Positions 17,501 to 24,800 of a stretch of DNA of 64,000 nt are shown here, piece by piece. The notes beneath the pieces were generated by a model. That model saw only the letters and a program-made list of their open reading frames with translations. It made no database searches and was not told where the DNA came from. Made by a program: the position numbers and the translations under genes. Source of the stretch: Oscillospiraceae bacterium. GTDB lineage: Bacteria; Bacillota; Clostridia; Oscillospirales; Acutalibacteraceae. Position 1 is the first letter of the stretch, and every line of letters starts with the position of its first letter. The DNA is taken from positions 1 to 64,000 of the forward strand of contig SVOJ01000004.1 in NCBI GenBank assembly GCA_015066385.1, in the 5' to 3' direction.

Positions 17501-18302
17501 AAAGACAGGTACCGTCTGCAATCTGCATCACAGTTTTGCCCGATGCGGTCGAGTTCGCGCTCGTGGGGCCTGTATAAACACCGTAAGAATTACCGTAAGC
17601 GGTCAATGTGCCGCCGGAAACGCTGATATTGCTCTGCAGAGCAGAAATAGCGTTTGTACCGTTGAGGGTAACCGAACCGCCTGCCATTTTGAAATAGCAG
17701 TCATTTATTTTAAGACCTGCGGCAGTGTCCGTGGTTGCAGTGGCACTTGCACGCAACGTACCGCCGTTGACATAAAGTCCTTTTGTTGTTTCTACACCTG
17801 CATTGACACCGGTAGCATTGATGGCACCGCCGTTGATGGTCAGTGAACCGCCCGAGCAGAACACGGCACGGTTGGTGGCGGATGCGGAAATGGTCGGCCC
17901 GTTCACAATGATATCGCCGTTGAGAGAGATCAGACCGTTTTGTCCGATCAGGCTCAGGTTGCCCGTACCATTAAGAGTCAGCGTACCGTTCTGTACACCA
18001 AGCGCATAGGAACCGGTATCTTTACCGATGGTGACCGATGCTCCTGCAGGAATGTTGACGCACAGGTCACAGTAAGCGGTGATGATGTCAAAATTACCCT
18101 TGGTCAAGGTAAGGGTATACATTTCATCACGGCGGTTGTAGACCATTTCCCAACCATATCCCGAAGCATAGCCCTCGGTCATGTCGACCTGTTTTCCGTT
18201 GATACCGACCGGCAGCTCTTTTTCAGCCGCAGATGCTCCGAGCATCGGCAGACAGAAGAGCATCACCAGGACACTCAGGATACAGAGAATGGATTTTTTC
18301 AT
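14520..18302 (-). CDS. Secreted beta-helix protein with Cys-pair repeats and C-terminal dockerin
   Basis: A 1260-residue protein starting at ATG 18302 behind AAGGAGG, with a signal peptide (SILCILSVLVMLFCLPMLG). Residues about 30-880 are short Gly/Asn/Thr-rich repeats such as SGGSLTINGGAINATG, VNGGTLRAS and ISGGVLKTSG, typical of a right-handed parallel beta-helix (pectate-lyase-like or Cthe_2159-like carbohydrate-binding folds). Residues about 905-1085 hold several CxxC-type pairs in repeats of the kind TCSSDGTKTATCPICFAKNT and CLIDGTKTAKCEYC, zinc-ribbon-like. The tail from about 1194 is a complete dockerin (GDLDGNGMSDSGDARLALRI and GDTDGNGQLTAGDARTLLRR). No catalytic residues can be assigned. 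It starts 30 bp after the metal ATPase, so it could be co-transcribed. Confidence 0.85.
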   Translation of the reverse strand: MKKSILCILSVLVMLFCLPMLGASAAEKELPVGINGKQVDMTEGYASGYGWEMVYNRRDEMYTLTLTKGNFDIITAYCDLCVNIPAGASVTIGKDTGSYALGVQNGTLTLNGTGNLSLIGQNGLISLNGDIIVNGPTISASATNRAVFCSGGSLTINGGAINATGVNAGVETTKGLYVNGGTLRASATATTDTAAGLKINDCYFKMAGGSVTLNGTNAISALQSNISVSGGTLTAYGNSYGVYTGPTSANSTASGKTVMQIADGTCLFAGAKTGVYLCNNSAFKMTGGSVECKVTVGTDTSNTCGLQIDKSDLHISGGVLKTSGYQGISVNGLSASADRGDCKALEVSGGFVSAIGTDAGLRCYDASALMTGGVINASATGKSGVYLYYADLQMRDGTLIADGGSYGINSHQAHPVITGGQIIADGDNYGFFCVGQITIENGSVTAIGGNTGLVASNHLLTVGTSAASRASLTAIGGSFAISGQSVMLFGRTYDYATALNYKMLCFVDGAESYRSDSACSLKINGSPVDIAADMNASGVNVSYNEGGSAANYKWMLQKSVNGRYTLTLNGATLAGMEVTGAVDIVLREAASSLTGEWKMTNAYVRLNGNASSLSVTNSGGNAINMLNSVLVHNGGTLDLRSPMYAYVSDFIGMGIVYGNHRNDMVSLASSDAVLLGATAQNTDSSALFALNNSSLQAYGSDFIANGVTGTAFNAADSRLFFEKCEITTNGGAGITAKQLTATDSELSVTGCIGRGIAVGADGVTFDNCTVNIAAQEEALFTQGDANFISTNLRADSADGVKAVLLSAAPDSLARISVSGHCLIKSGKEPVRFADANGVASYFANEDVALSSVFISNEHNYSQSAAYIYCNTVGTAVMSCTYTDCTCTLTKVMPEIAHDFSNYVPNGDATCSSDGTKTATCPICFAKNTVLDIDSKTDHTFVDYKTNSDAECLIDGTKTAKCEYCDATDKQPDIGSALGHDYEVVVVSGDCENNVWTKMVCKRCDVETEPQDTGSLGDHKWDETRECTEIRYCSVCNQTDGKLLLHKYSEFTADSNATCTTAGTLSATCVRCGEKQILTDPDAPATGHDPKGWITIIEPTAYSTGTKALLCNKCPMQIETQVLAITVVPVAQAGIRVDYENGFITLEQTGLTIGTIRGMLDNSDNVIAMTAIGVRLEDETLAQTGTGIKVTNNGRLFKLVVIGDLDGNGMSDSGDARLALRISVGLDSADPEKVCAGDTDGNGQLTAGDARTLLRRSVGLE

Positions 18303-18332
18303 TATTTTTATCCTCCTTGCGGCGGGAATTTT

Positions 18333-20198
18333 TTACTGTATATATCTTGCACGCATGGCATTGCATACGGCAATGACGCACACACCGACATCGGCAAAAA
18401 TACCGATACCCATGCCTGCAAAACCGAACGCAGACAAAAGCAGAACCGCAAATTTTACACCGAGTGAGAATACAATGTTCTGCATGACAATACGGCGGGT
18501 CTCGCGTGAAATATCCATGCAAAGAGCAAGGTCAGCGGGATCATCCTTCATCAGAACCACATCAGCCGCTTCCACTGCCGCATCCGAACCAAATGCACCC
18601 ATGGCAACACCGATATCCGCCGAAGCGAGCACGGGAGCATCGTTGATGCCGTCCCCGACAAACGCAAAGCGTTCATTCTGTTTGCACGTGGCTTTGATTT
18701 TTTGCGCAATTTCCACCTTGTCGGCAGGCAGAAGTTCAGCATAAACCTCATCAATACCGAGCTCGGTTGCAATTTTTTGTGCCGTTTCCCTGCGGTCTCC
18801 CGTAAGCATGCAGATTCTGCCGACACCTGCTTTACGCAGATTTGCAATGGCTCTTTTTGCATTGGCTTTGGGCCGATCTGCCAAAAGAATACAGCCCATA
18901 TAGTTTCCGTCTGCGGCAACAAACACGGCAGTCTGTTTTTCCGAAGACGCGGGAACGGGAATATTGTTTTCAGTCAGCAGCTTGGCGGAACCGGCAAAAA
19001 CGGTTTTGCCGTTCACAACGGCAATCACACCGAATCCTGCTTTTTCATGTACCTGCTGCGGTTCCTGCGCCTTTTTCGCCGCCGCGCAGACTGCTTTTGC
19101 TAACGGATGCGCCGAGTGCATTTCCGCACAAGCGGCATAAAACAGCAGTTCTTCTTTATCGACACCGTCTGCGGGGCAGACATCCGTAACCGTGAAAACA
19201 CCGTCGGTCAGCGTGCCCGTTTTGTCGAACACAACCGTACGGCAGGCGGAAAGCTGTTCCAAACTGTCCGAGCCTTTTATGAGAATCCCTTTTGCCGCCG
19301 CACCGCCGATGCCGCCGAAATAGGACAGCGGAACGGAAATGACAAGTGCACAGGGACAGGAAATGACAAGAAATACCATGGCACGGCGGATCCAGTCCGA
19401 CCAGACCGCCCAATCGTTGAAGTTCCCCATAACAAGCGGCGGGATAACCGCCAGTAAAACGGCGGCAATGACCACGCAGGGGGTGTAATATTTGGCAAAA
19501 CGGGTGATGAATTTTTCGCTTTTTGCTTTGTGCATCCCCGCATTTTCCACAAGTTCAAGAATCCGCGCAACGGTGGATTCCTCATAGGGCTTGCTCACTT
19601 GCACCGTCAGCAGACCGTTGGTGTTGATGCAACCGCTGACCACCGCATCACCGACTGCCACTTCACGCGGCAGGCTTTCACCCGTCAGTGCGGCAGTATC
19701 AAGCGCGGCAGATCCGCTGATGATAACACCGTCCAGCGGGATGCGTTCCCCCGGCTGAATAAGAATATGCATCCCCGGCTGTACTTCTTCGGGGAACATT
19801 TCCTCGGTTTCGCCGTCTTTGATGACACGCGCAATGTCGGGACGGATATCCATAAGTGCCGCAATGGAACGGCGGGATTTGCCGACGGCTATGCTTTCAA
19901 ACAGTTCGCCGATCTGAAAAAAGATCATTACCAGGGCGGCTTCGTGGTATTCACCCACAAAAAACGCGCCGATGGTGGCAATTGCCATCAGGAATTTTTC
20001 GTCAAACACCTGACCGCGTACAATGTTGCGAACGGCATCCAGAAGCACATTGTATCCTGCCGTAAAATACGGGAGCATGAACAAAAGCAAGTCAACCCAC
20101 GGCGGCAGGTTCAGAAAATGCGTTACAGCCGCAACCACTGCGAGCAAAACGGCTGAAAGCAGAATGCGCAGTGCCGCTTTTTTCTGTTTTTTGGTCAC
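18333..20198 (-). CDS. P1B-type heavy-metal ATPase (zinc/cadmium/lead efflux type)
   Basis: About 621 residues. I prefer GTG 20198 because GAGAGG lies 8 nt upstream; an in-frame GTG at 20207 is possible. It has the TGES actuator motif (AALTGESLPREV), the metal-site SCPCALVISVPLSYFGG, the phosphorylation loop VFDKTGTLTDG, LTGDRRETA and GDGINDAPVLASADIG. The last membrane segments contain GVKFAVLLL and FADVGV, the Lys and DxG features of the Zn2+/Cd2+/Pb2+ subgroup (P1B-2). It exports divalent metal across the membrane. The usual N-terminal metal-binding domain is absent and is instead encoded by the separate gene just upstream. The operon also contains its likely ArsR-type regulator. Confidence 0.93.
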   Translation of the reverse strand: MTKKQKKAALRILLSAVLLAVVAAVTHFLNLPPWVDLLLFMLPYFTAGYNVLLDAVRNIVRGQVFDEKFLMAIATIGAFFVGEYHEAALVMIFFQIGELFESIAVGKSRRSIAALMDIRPDIARVIKDGETEEMFPEEVQPGMHILIQPGERIPLDGVIISGSAALDTAALTGESLPREVAVGDAVVSGCINTNGLLTVQVSKPYEESTVARILELVENAGMHKAKSEKFITRFAKYYTPCVVIAAVLLAVIPPLVMGNFNDWAVWSDWIRRAMVFLVISCPCALVISVPLSYFGGIGGAAAKGILIKGSDSLEQLSACRTVVFDKTGTLTDGVFTVTDVCPADGVDKEELLFYAACAEMHSAHPLAKAVCAAAKKAQEPQQVHEKAGFGVIAVVNGKTVFAGSAKLLTENNIPVPASSEKQTAVFVAADGNYMGCILLADRPKANAKRAIANLRKAGVGRICMLTGDRRETAQKIATELGIDEVYAELLPADKVEIAQKIKATCKQNERFAFVGDGINDAPVLASADIGVAMGAFGSDAAVEAADVVLMKDDPADLALCMDISRETRRIVMQNIVFSLGVKFAVLLLSAFGFAGMGIGIFADVGVCVIAVCNAMRARYIQ

Positions 20199-20210
20199 AA
20201 AAGCCACCTC

Positions 20211-20429
20211 TCACAGCAACACTTCGCAGTTTCTGTCCACTTTTTTGACGGCTTTGACCGCCTGTTTCATAATGTCGTCAAAGCGGCTGTCCTCGGCCTC
20301 GATGATCATTTTCTGTGCCATAAAACTGATGGATACATAGCTTACACCGTCAATTTTGCGGATGGATTCTTCCATTTTTGCCGCACAGTTTGCACAGTCC
20401 AGATCTTCCATTCTGATTGTTTTACGCAT
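20211..20429 (-). CDS. Stand-alone heavy-metal-associated (HMA) domain protein
   Basis: A 72-residue protein with a ferredoxin-like HMA fold signature. The metal-binding loop DLDCANCAAKME holds the CxxC pair at about residues 12-15. I chose ATG 20429 because AGAGGG lies 7 nt upstream; the ATG at 20435 would be too close. It overlaps the arsR stop by 8 nt and ends 12 nt before the ATPase start, so the three genes are translationally linked. In most P1B ATPases this domain is fused to the N-terminus; here the split suggests a metallochaperone or a detached regulatory domain for the downstream pump. Confidence 0.9.
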   Translation of the reverse strand: MRKTIRMEDLDCANCAAKMEESIRKIDGVSYVSISFMAQKMIIEAEDSRFDDIMKQAVKAVKKVDRNCEVLL

Positions 20430-20796
20430 CTTCATTCCCTCTCTCTTCGTTGATATGATCGATTCCCATGCGGATGATTTCACGCACATGGTCATCGGCA
20501 AGTGAATAATACACGGTTTTCCCTTCACGGCGCGCACGCACAAGATCGGATTGTTTGAGCACACGCAGTTGATGGGACACCGCACTCAGTTCCATACCCA
20601 GCAATTGCGCAACTGCACAGACACAAAGTTCGGTGTCTGTCAAGGACGCTAAAATACGCATCCGCGTACCGTCGCCGATAACTTTGAAAAAACAGGTAAG
20701 CCTGCGTAAAGTGTCAGCAGACAGCGCGTGATTTTGCGCTTTTTGCACGGCTTCTTCATGCCGTTTTGCATGGGTATCGATACAAAGGTCGGACAT
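20422..20796 (-). CDS. ArsR/SmtB-family metal-sensing repressor
   Basis: A 124-residue winged helix-turn-helix protein. The start is ATG 20796 (MSDLCIDTHAKRH), set by AAAGGAG; a TTG further up is ignored. The DNA-binding helix region reads CVCAVAQLLGMELSAVSHQL, followed by the wing REGKTVYYSLADDHV. A Cys-Val-Cys pair in the alpha-3 region (ELCVCAVAQ) is the ligand arrangement seen in CadC/ArsR-type sensors, and the N-terminal Cys/His (DLCIDTHAKRH) resembles the alpha-N ligand set of CadC. The C-terminal DHVREIIRMGIDH resembles the alpha-5 metal site of SmtB/CzrA. It probably senses Zn2+ or Cd2+/Pb2+ and represses its own operon. Confidence 0.92.
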   Translation of the reverse strand: MSDLCIDTHAKRHEEAVQKAQNHALSADTLRRLTCFFKVIGDGTRMRILASLTDTELCVCAVAQLLGMELSAVSHQLRVLKQSDLVRARREGKTVYYSLADDHVREIIRMGIDHINEERGNEDA

Positions 20797-20814
20797 ACTT
20801 GAATCTCCTTTCAA

Positions 20815-20863
20815 TTGAATGGCTGTTCAAGTGTATTATATGCCCTTTGCACGCGCTTGTCAA
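20815..20863 (-). promoter_or_regulatory. Promoter and likely operator of the metal-efflux operon
   Basis: On the minus strand a perfect consensus promoter is present: TTGACA (20863-20858), 17 bp, TATAAT (20840-20835). An inverted repeat TTGAA-N6-TTCAA (20830-20826 and 20819-20815) covers the expected start of transcription and resembles ArsR/SmtB-type operators. A strong promoter blocked at +1 fits a repressor released by metal. Confidence 0.8.
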
Positions 20864-21088
20864 CAAAAAAGAGGATTTTTTGTATGTATATTATAAAAAA
20901 AGTTTCTTATAATCTTCCTTAAAAAAGCCGGCAGTAAATTTTGCCTGACACTGCACACATTTGCACAAAAAAGTGCAAAAACACATACACAATTATTTTA
21001 TCATATAAAGAGAATAAACGCAAGCACTTTATTTAACAAATTACGACCGTCTGCTTTTGTCTGTATTTCAATTTTTTGCATAACCGCA
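20864..21088. other. AT-rich non-coding gap
   Basis: No convincing gene. It contains poly-A/T runs and one inverted repeat TTTGCAC-N6-GTGCAAA (20960-20979) without a T tract. It may carry the distant promoter of the small RiPP gene, but I could not identify a clear -35/-10 pair. Confidence 0.4.
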
Positions 21089-21236
21089 GTAACACTTCCC
21101 TGTGAACGGTATATATGCGGACGAAAGGAAGCAAAACGCCGATAAAAAAAGAACAAAAATCATGTAACACTTTTTCGCTTTGTGTGTATACACTGATGAA
21201 AGGCAACGAAATGCCGAACAAAAATAAAAACAAATT
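21089..21236 (+). repeat. Imperfect tandem duplication in the leader of the RiPP gene
   Basis: Two adjacent copies with a period of about 75 bp begin at 21089 and 21164. Both start GTAACACTT and share the order GTATA, then a GAAAGG..AACGA/AAAACG..GCCGA block and a run of A-rich sequence (AAAAAGAACAAAAA or AAAATAAAAACAAA). The second copy ends directly at the ribosome binding site of the next gene. Confidence 0.6.
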
Positions 21237-21252
21237 AAAAGGAGAAAACACA

Positions 21253-21573
21253 ATGGTTATTACTGATGCAAGAGTAGAAATGCTCGAAAAAATTCTCACA
21301 AACGACATGGATTTCGCTAAGGAAATCGCAGAAATGGAAGCAGAAGATGCTGCAAAGGCACTGCAGGCAAAAGGCTTTGACTTCACCGCCGAAGAACTTT
21401 GCGCATTTGTTGACGATCTGAACGCATTCCTGCAGGAAAACGGTCAGCTCAACGAAGAAGATCTTGACAATGTTGCCGGCGGCCACTTTTACTATCGTCA
21501 TCGCCGTCCTCCCGTGCGCTACACCCATTATCACTACGGCCCCTACTGTGTAGTCGTTCGCTATCGCTGGTAA
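21253..21573 (+). CDS. Nif11-type RiPP precursor peptide (orphan)
   Basis: A 106-residue precursor starting at ATG 21253 behind AAAAGGAG. Residues 1-77 form a Nif11-like leader: an acidic helical part, the signature GFDFTAEELCAFVDDL, then LNEEDLDNVAGG ending in the double-Gly cleavage site at 76-77. The 29-residue core (78-106) is very unusual, with 7 Tyr, 6 Arg, 4 His, 3 Pro, one Cys (residue 99) and a C-terminal Trp; it includes HFYYRHRRPPVRY. Family members are normally modified by enzymes such as LanM, YcaO or radical SAM proteins and cut and exported by a peptidase-containing ABC transporter. None of these is within the window, so any partner acts in trans. Nothing in the core matches a characterised RiPP that I know. 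Confidence 0.85.
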   Translation: MVITDARVEMLEKILTNDMDFAKEIAEMEAEDAAKALQAKGFDFTAEELCAFVDDLNAFLQENGQLNEEDLDNVAGGHFYYRHRRPPVRYTHYHYGPYCVVVRYRW

Positions 21574-21585
21574 GTTTCAACACCG

Positions 21586-21621
21586 AAACCGCCCCTTGCT
21601 CGTTGAGCCAAGGGGCGGTTT
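21586..21621. other. GC-rich hairpin after the RiPP gene
   Basis: A 12-bp perfect stem AAACCGCCCCTT/AAGGGGCGGTTT starts 13 bp past the stop codon. It has the position and strength of a terminator but no T tract on either strand. It could be a terminator of another kind or an RNA-stabilising 3' hairpin. Confidence 0.6.
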
Positions 21622-21638
21622 AACGGTTGCAGAATAGT

Positions 21639-21721
21639 AAATTACGGTTTGTCGCTGACTTGGGGAGTCAATCACGGACGCCGTCCCCCGTGATTGGCTA
21701 CTCACCGATAAACCGTAATTT
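21639..21721. other. Long two-stage hairpin element between the RiPP and giant genes
   Basis: The outer arms AAATTACGGTTT/AAACCGTAATTT (21639-21650 and 21710-21721) pair over 12 bp, and an inner stem CAATCACGG/CCGTGATTG (21669-21677 and 21688-21696) closes a 10-nt loop. Between them is an imperfectly paired zone (GTCGCTGA against TCACCGAT). The size and perfect ends suit a structured RNA or a miniature inverted-repeat element; I see no target-site duplication and cannot assign a family. Confidence 0.5.
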
Positions 21722-21785
21722 GTTTTCATCTCCCAAGTTTTTGCGCAGATTCTCTCTTTTCTGCTACCCCATATTTTCATAAACG

Positions 21786-21820
21786 CAACCGCCCCGATCC
21801 TTTCGGAATCGGGGCGGTTG
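21786..21820 (-). terminator. Terminator-like hairpin downstream of the giant gene
   Basis: A 13-bp stem CAACCGCCCCGAT/ATCGGGGCGGTTG lies 38 bp past the stop codon of the giant gene. Its T tract is poor (CGTTTATG on minus), so termination strength is uncertain. Its arms share AACCGCCCC with the hairpin at 21586. Confidence 0.55.
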
Positions 21821-21857
21821 TGCTATTTAGTTTGCTTGTTCACATTTCGTAAACCGT

Positions 21858-24800
21858 TTAACTGAACAGGTTCTTGAACCAGTCGATAATCTTATTGAAG
21901 AAGTCAATAAGCTTCTGCCAGAAGGAGATCTGACCGTCTTTGCCGACACCTTCATCAGGATCGATCACTTCGGGCGGAATGTATTCATTTGCGAAGTCTG
22001 CAAAGTCTTTGTAAAGACCGCTGAGCGTATCGTCCTTACTGTTCTTCACCAGATCTGCCATGAATTTCCAGTTTGCATTGGTTTCATCCAGCCAGTTCAG
22101 GGTTTCCTTACCTGCATGGTACAGAGCGTAGAAGATGTAGTAGATGGTATACAGCATCTTATCAATACCGTCTGCAGTGGATCCCATATCCTTGAGGTTG
22201 TCAAGGAGTGCACAGATGAACTTGAATGCATTTTCATCTACGGAATCCATCAGCAACTTCTTGATGGCAGTGATGTTGTCGTCAAGCGTTGCGAAGGTGA
22301 GAACGAAGCGGAGAAGGACGGTGATCATGTCGCCTCTGTCTGCGGATTCGTCGTTATACTTCATAGTATAAGCGATCTGACCGTTCTTAGACTGGAAGGA
22401 AACGATTTCACCATGCGTGAACTCAAGAATTGCATTGTATGCAGGTCTTGCGATGCTCATGCCGAGGTCTTCTTCAACACTGCTGAGAGCAAGTTCAAGA
22501 ATACCAGCGAAGTCGAGTGTTCCGAGATCCGGGATACCGACAAGTTCATAAGCATTGACATCACCAAGCAACGGCTGGAGTGCATCCAGAACACCGAATA
22601 CACCGTGCAGCAGGTTCTTGACTACAGTATCAACACCGTTGGAGTTGATGAAGTAGATCAATGCGGGCAGGAGTTCAAGCAGTTCCATAGCCGGATCTGC
22701 TGCGAAGTCAGAAAGTCTTGCAGCGATCGGTCTGAGGATATTGCCGATCATGTTTGCGGGATCAGCTTCAGCTGCTGCGTAGTACTCTTCGGGAGTCAGG
22801 ATGCTGTCAGCCGGGCAGCCGAGAGCTTCGAGCAGCGGGATCAGTGCGTAAGCATAGCCTTCGCCACCAAGAAGGGTGATTGCATCGTAACCTTCGTGGT
22901 CATAGAAGAAGGACAGCGGTTCGTTGCACAGCAGCCAGCCAAGCAACGGAGTAAGCGGTTCAAGAATGCCGGAAAGAGCATTGATGAAGCTTTCGGTGTC
23001 GCCCTTTTCAACAACATAAACTGTGAAGTTGGAGCCGTTGAACTGAGCAGCTTCTTCTGCGGTAGCAACAACTTTGATGTTGCCAAGCTGAGTAAGGTCT
23101 ATACCAAGAAGTTCCTTGACGAGGCCGAGGATGTAACCGTCGGGATCGATATCTTTGATGCTGTCAAGCAGGCCGACAAGTGCATCGAGGATGGAGTTGC
23201 CGATGTCTGCAGTGTACAGATATTCGTTGAGCAGTTCGTTGAGGAGTTCTTCAAGGCTGTCGAAGGTCATGCCGTCGATCAGGCTTTCAACACCCAGCAA
23301 GCGGATCCAAATATCAACGAATTCATCGAAGTGGGTTACGATGTCGTTCGCCATTTCCTTTGTGAAGTACCTACCGTATGCAGTTTCGAACAGGAGCGAG
23401 TTCTTAGCCGGAGCGAAGATCATGCCGGTGTCGGCATATTCCCAATACAGCCAATCGAACTGCTGCATTTCGAATTCTTCAAGATGAAGGACTGCATAGA
23501 TTGCTTCCCAAGCACCTTCGCCGATCAGTTCATTGATTGCTTCACGGTTGCCTTCGAAGTTGATTACGTCAACAAGGAGACCAACGATGATTGCAAGCAG
23601 GTCTGCACGGTCTTCAGGCACTGCACCGCCGACTTCGTAGTCGGTGCTGGTTGCCGGGAATACCATTCTGTAGGCGGTGGAAGTATTAGCGGAAGTGTAC
23701 TTTTCAATGACACCAAGATAGAAGTCATCGATTTCAACAGGATGTGACTCGTCATAGACTGCTGCAGCAATGTTAAGTCCGGTGAAGTGTTCGACCAGAT
23801 AGAAGACATCCATCAGGCTGAAGTTTTCGATGCTGAAGTATTCGTTTTCGATACCAATCAGATCGCTGATCAGACCATCAACAGAGAGATCCTGGCCGAT
23901 TGCATCCAGCACGCCATAGACAGAACCAAGCAGGTTCTTAAGCAGTGCCGAGATGGTGCCGGCATTGATGTTGTACAGCAGGTTCGGGATGATGTTGAAG
24001 ACTTCGTCGATCGGGTCTGCAATGATTTCGTCGATTCTGTTCATCAGTGCATTGAGCAACTGCGGCAGAACAACAGCGGTGTTGAACTCGCCGTTTACGT
24101 CGGAGCTTACAGTGCCCATGTCAACGAAGAGGATTTCGAGTACCGGTACAAGGCCTGCCATGAAGCCTTCTGCACCGACAAGGCTGATGAGGTCATCCTG
24201 ACCCTTATCAGCATCCTTGCTGTCGACGAAGAATGCGATTTCGCCGCCGAACAGGAGCCAGTCAAGAATTTCGTATGTGGGTTCGAGCATCATGCAGATC
24301 GCATCGACAAAGTCGGTTCTGTCTGCAATTGCGTAGGTCTTGACACCGTTTGCCGCGGTGTAATACAGATCGTGACCCTTGTCAAGTTCATAGGTTACGG
24401 TTTCATCGTAATCAGCGAAGCGCATCTTCGAGAAGGAAGACAAGTCAACACCAAGAATGATACCGATGAGGCTGACGAGAGAGTCACCAAGCTGGCCGAG
24501 CAGATCTGCGAGCATGACTGCGAGGTCATCCAGCATTGCTGCTGTGTACAGATCTTCATCCGGGTTGAAGAAGCCAAGGATCAGATCGCTGAGAGTCTGC
24601 TGATCTTCTTCATCGGAATTGATGATACCGAATACCATTTCAACGATTGCATCGATGTTTTCGAAGATGTATTCAGAAGTTTCTTCGGACCAGTTGTTGC
24701 CGTATTCGAGGTAGTGGATGAAGCGGTCTGCGGGCAATGTGATGTTGCCTTCAGCATCCATCGTGCCTTCCATGTAGTTCCAGTTGATCATCGAGTAGTT

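Noticed and set aside
21033-21386. Minus-strand frame overlapping the RiPP leader region
   Set aside because: It has no ribosome binding site, and its internal similarity comes from the DNA duplication at 21089-21236.
21639-21721. Integron attC site or insertion-sequence remnant
   Set aside because: There are no GTTRRRY core sites, no integrase or transposase and no target duplication. I keep it only as an unassigned hairpin element.
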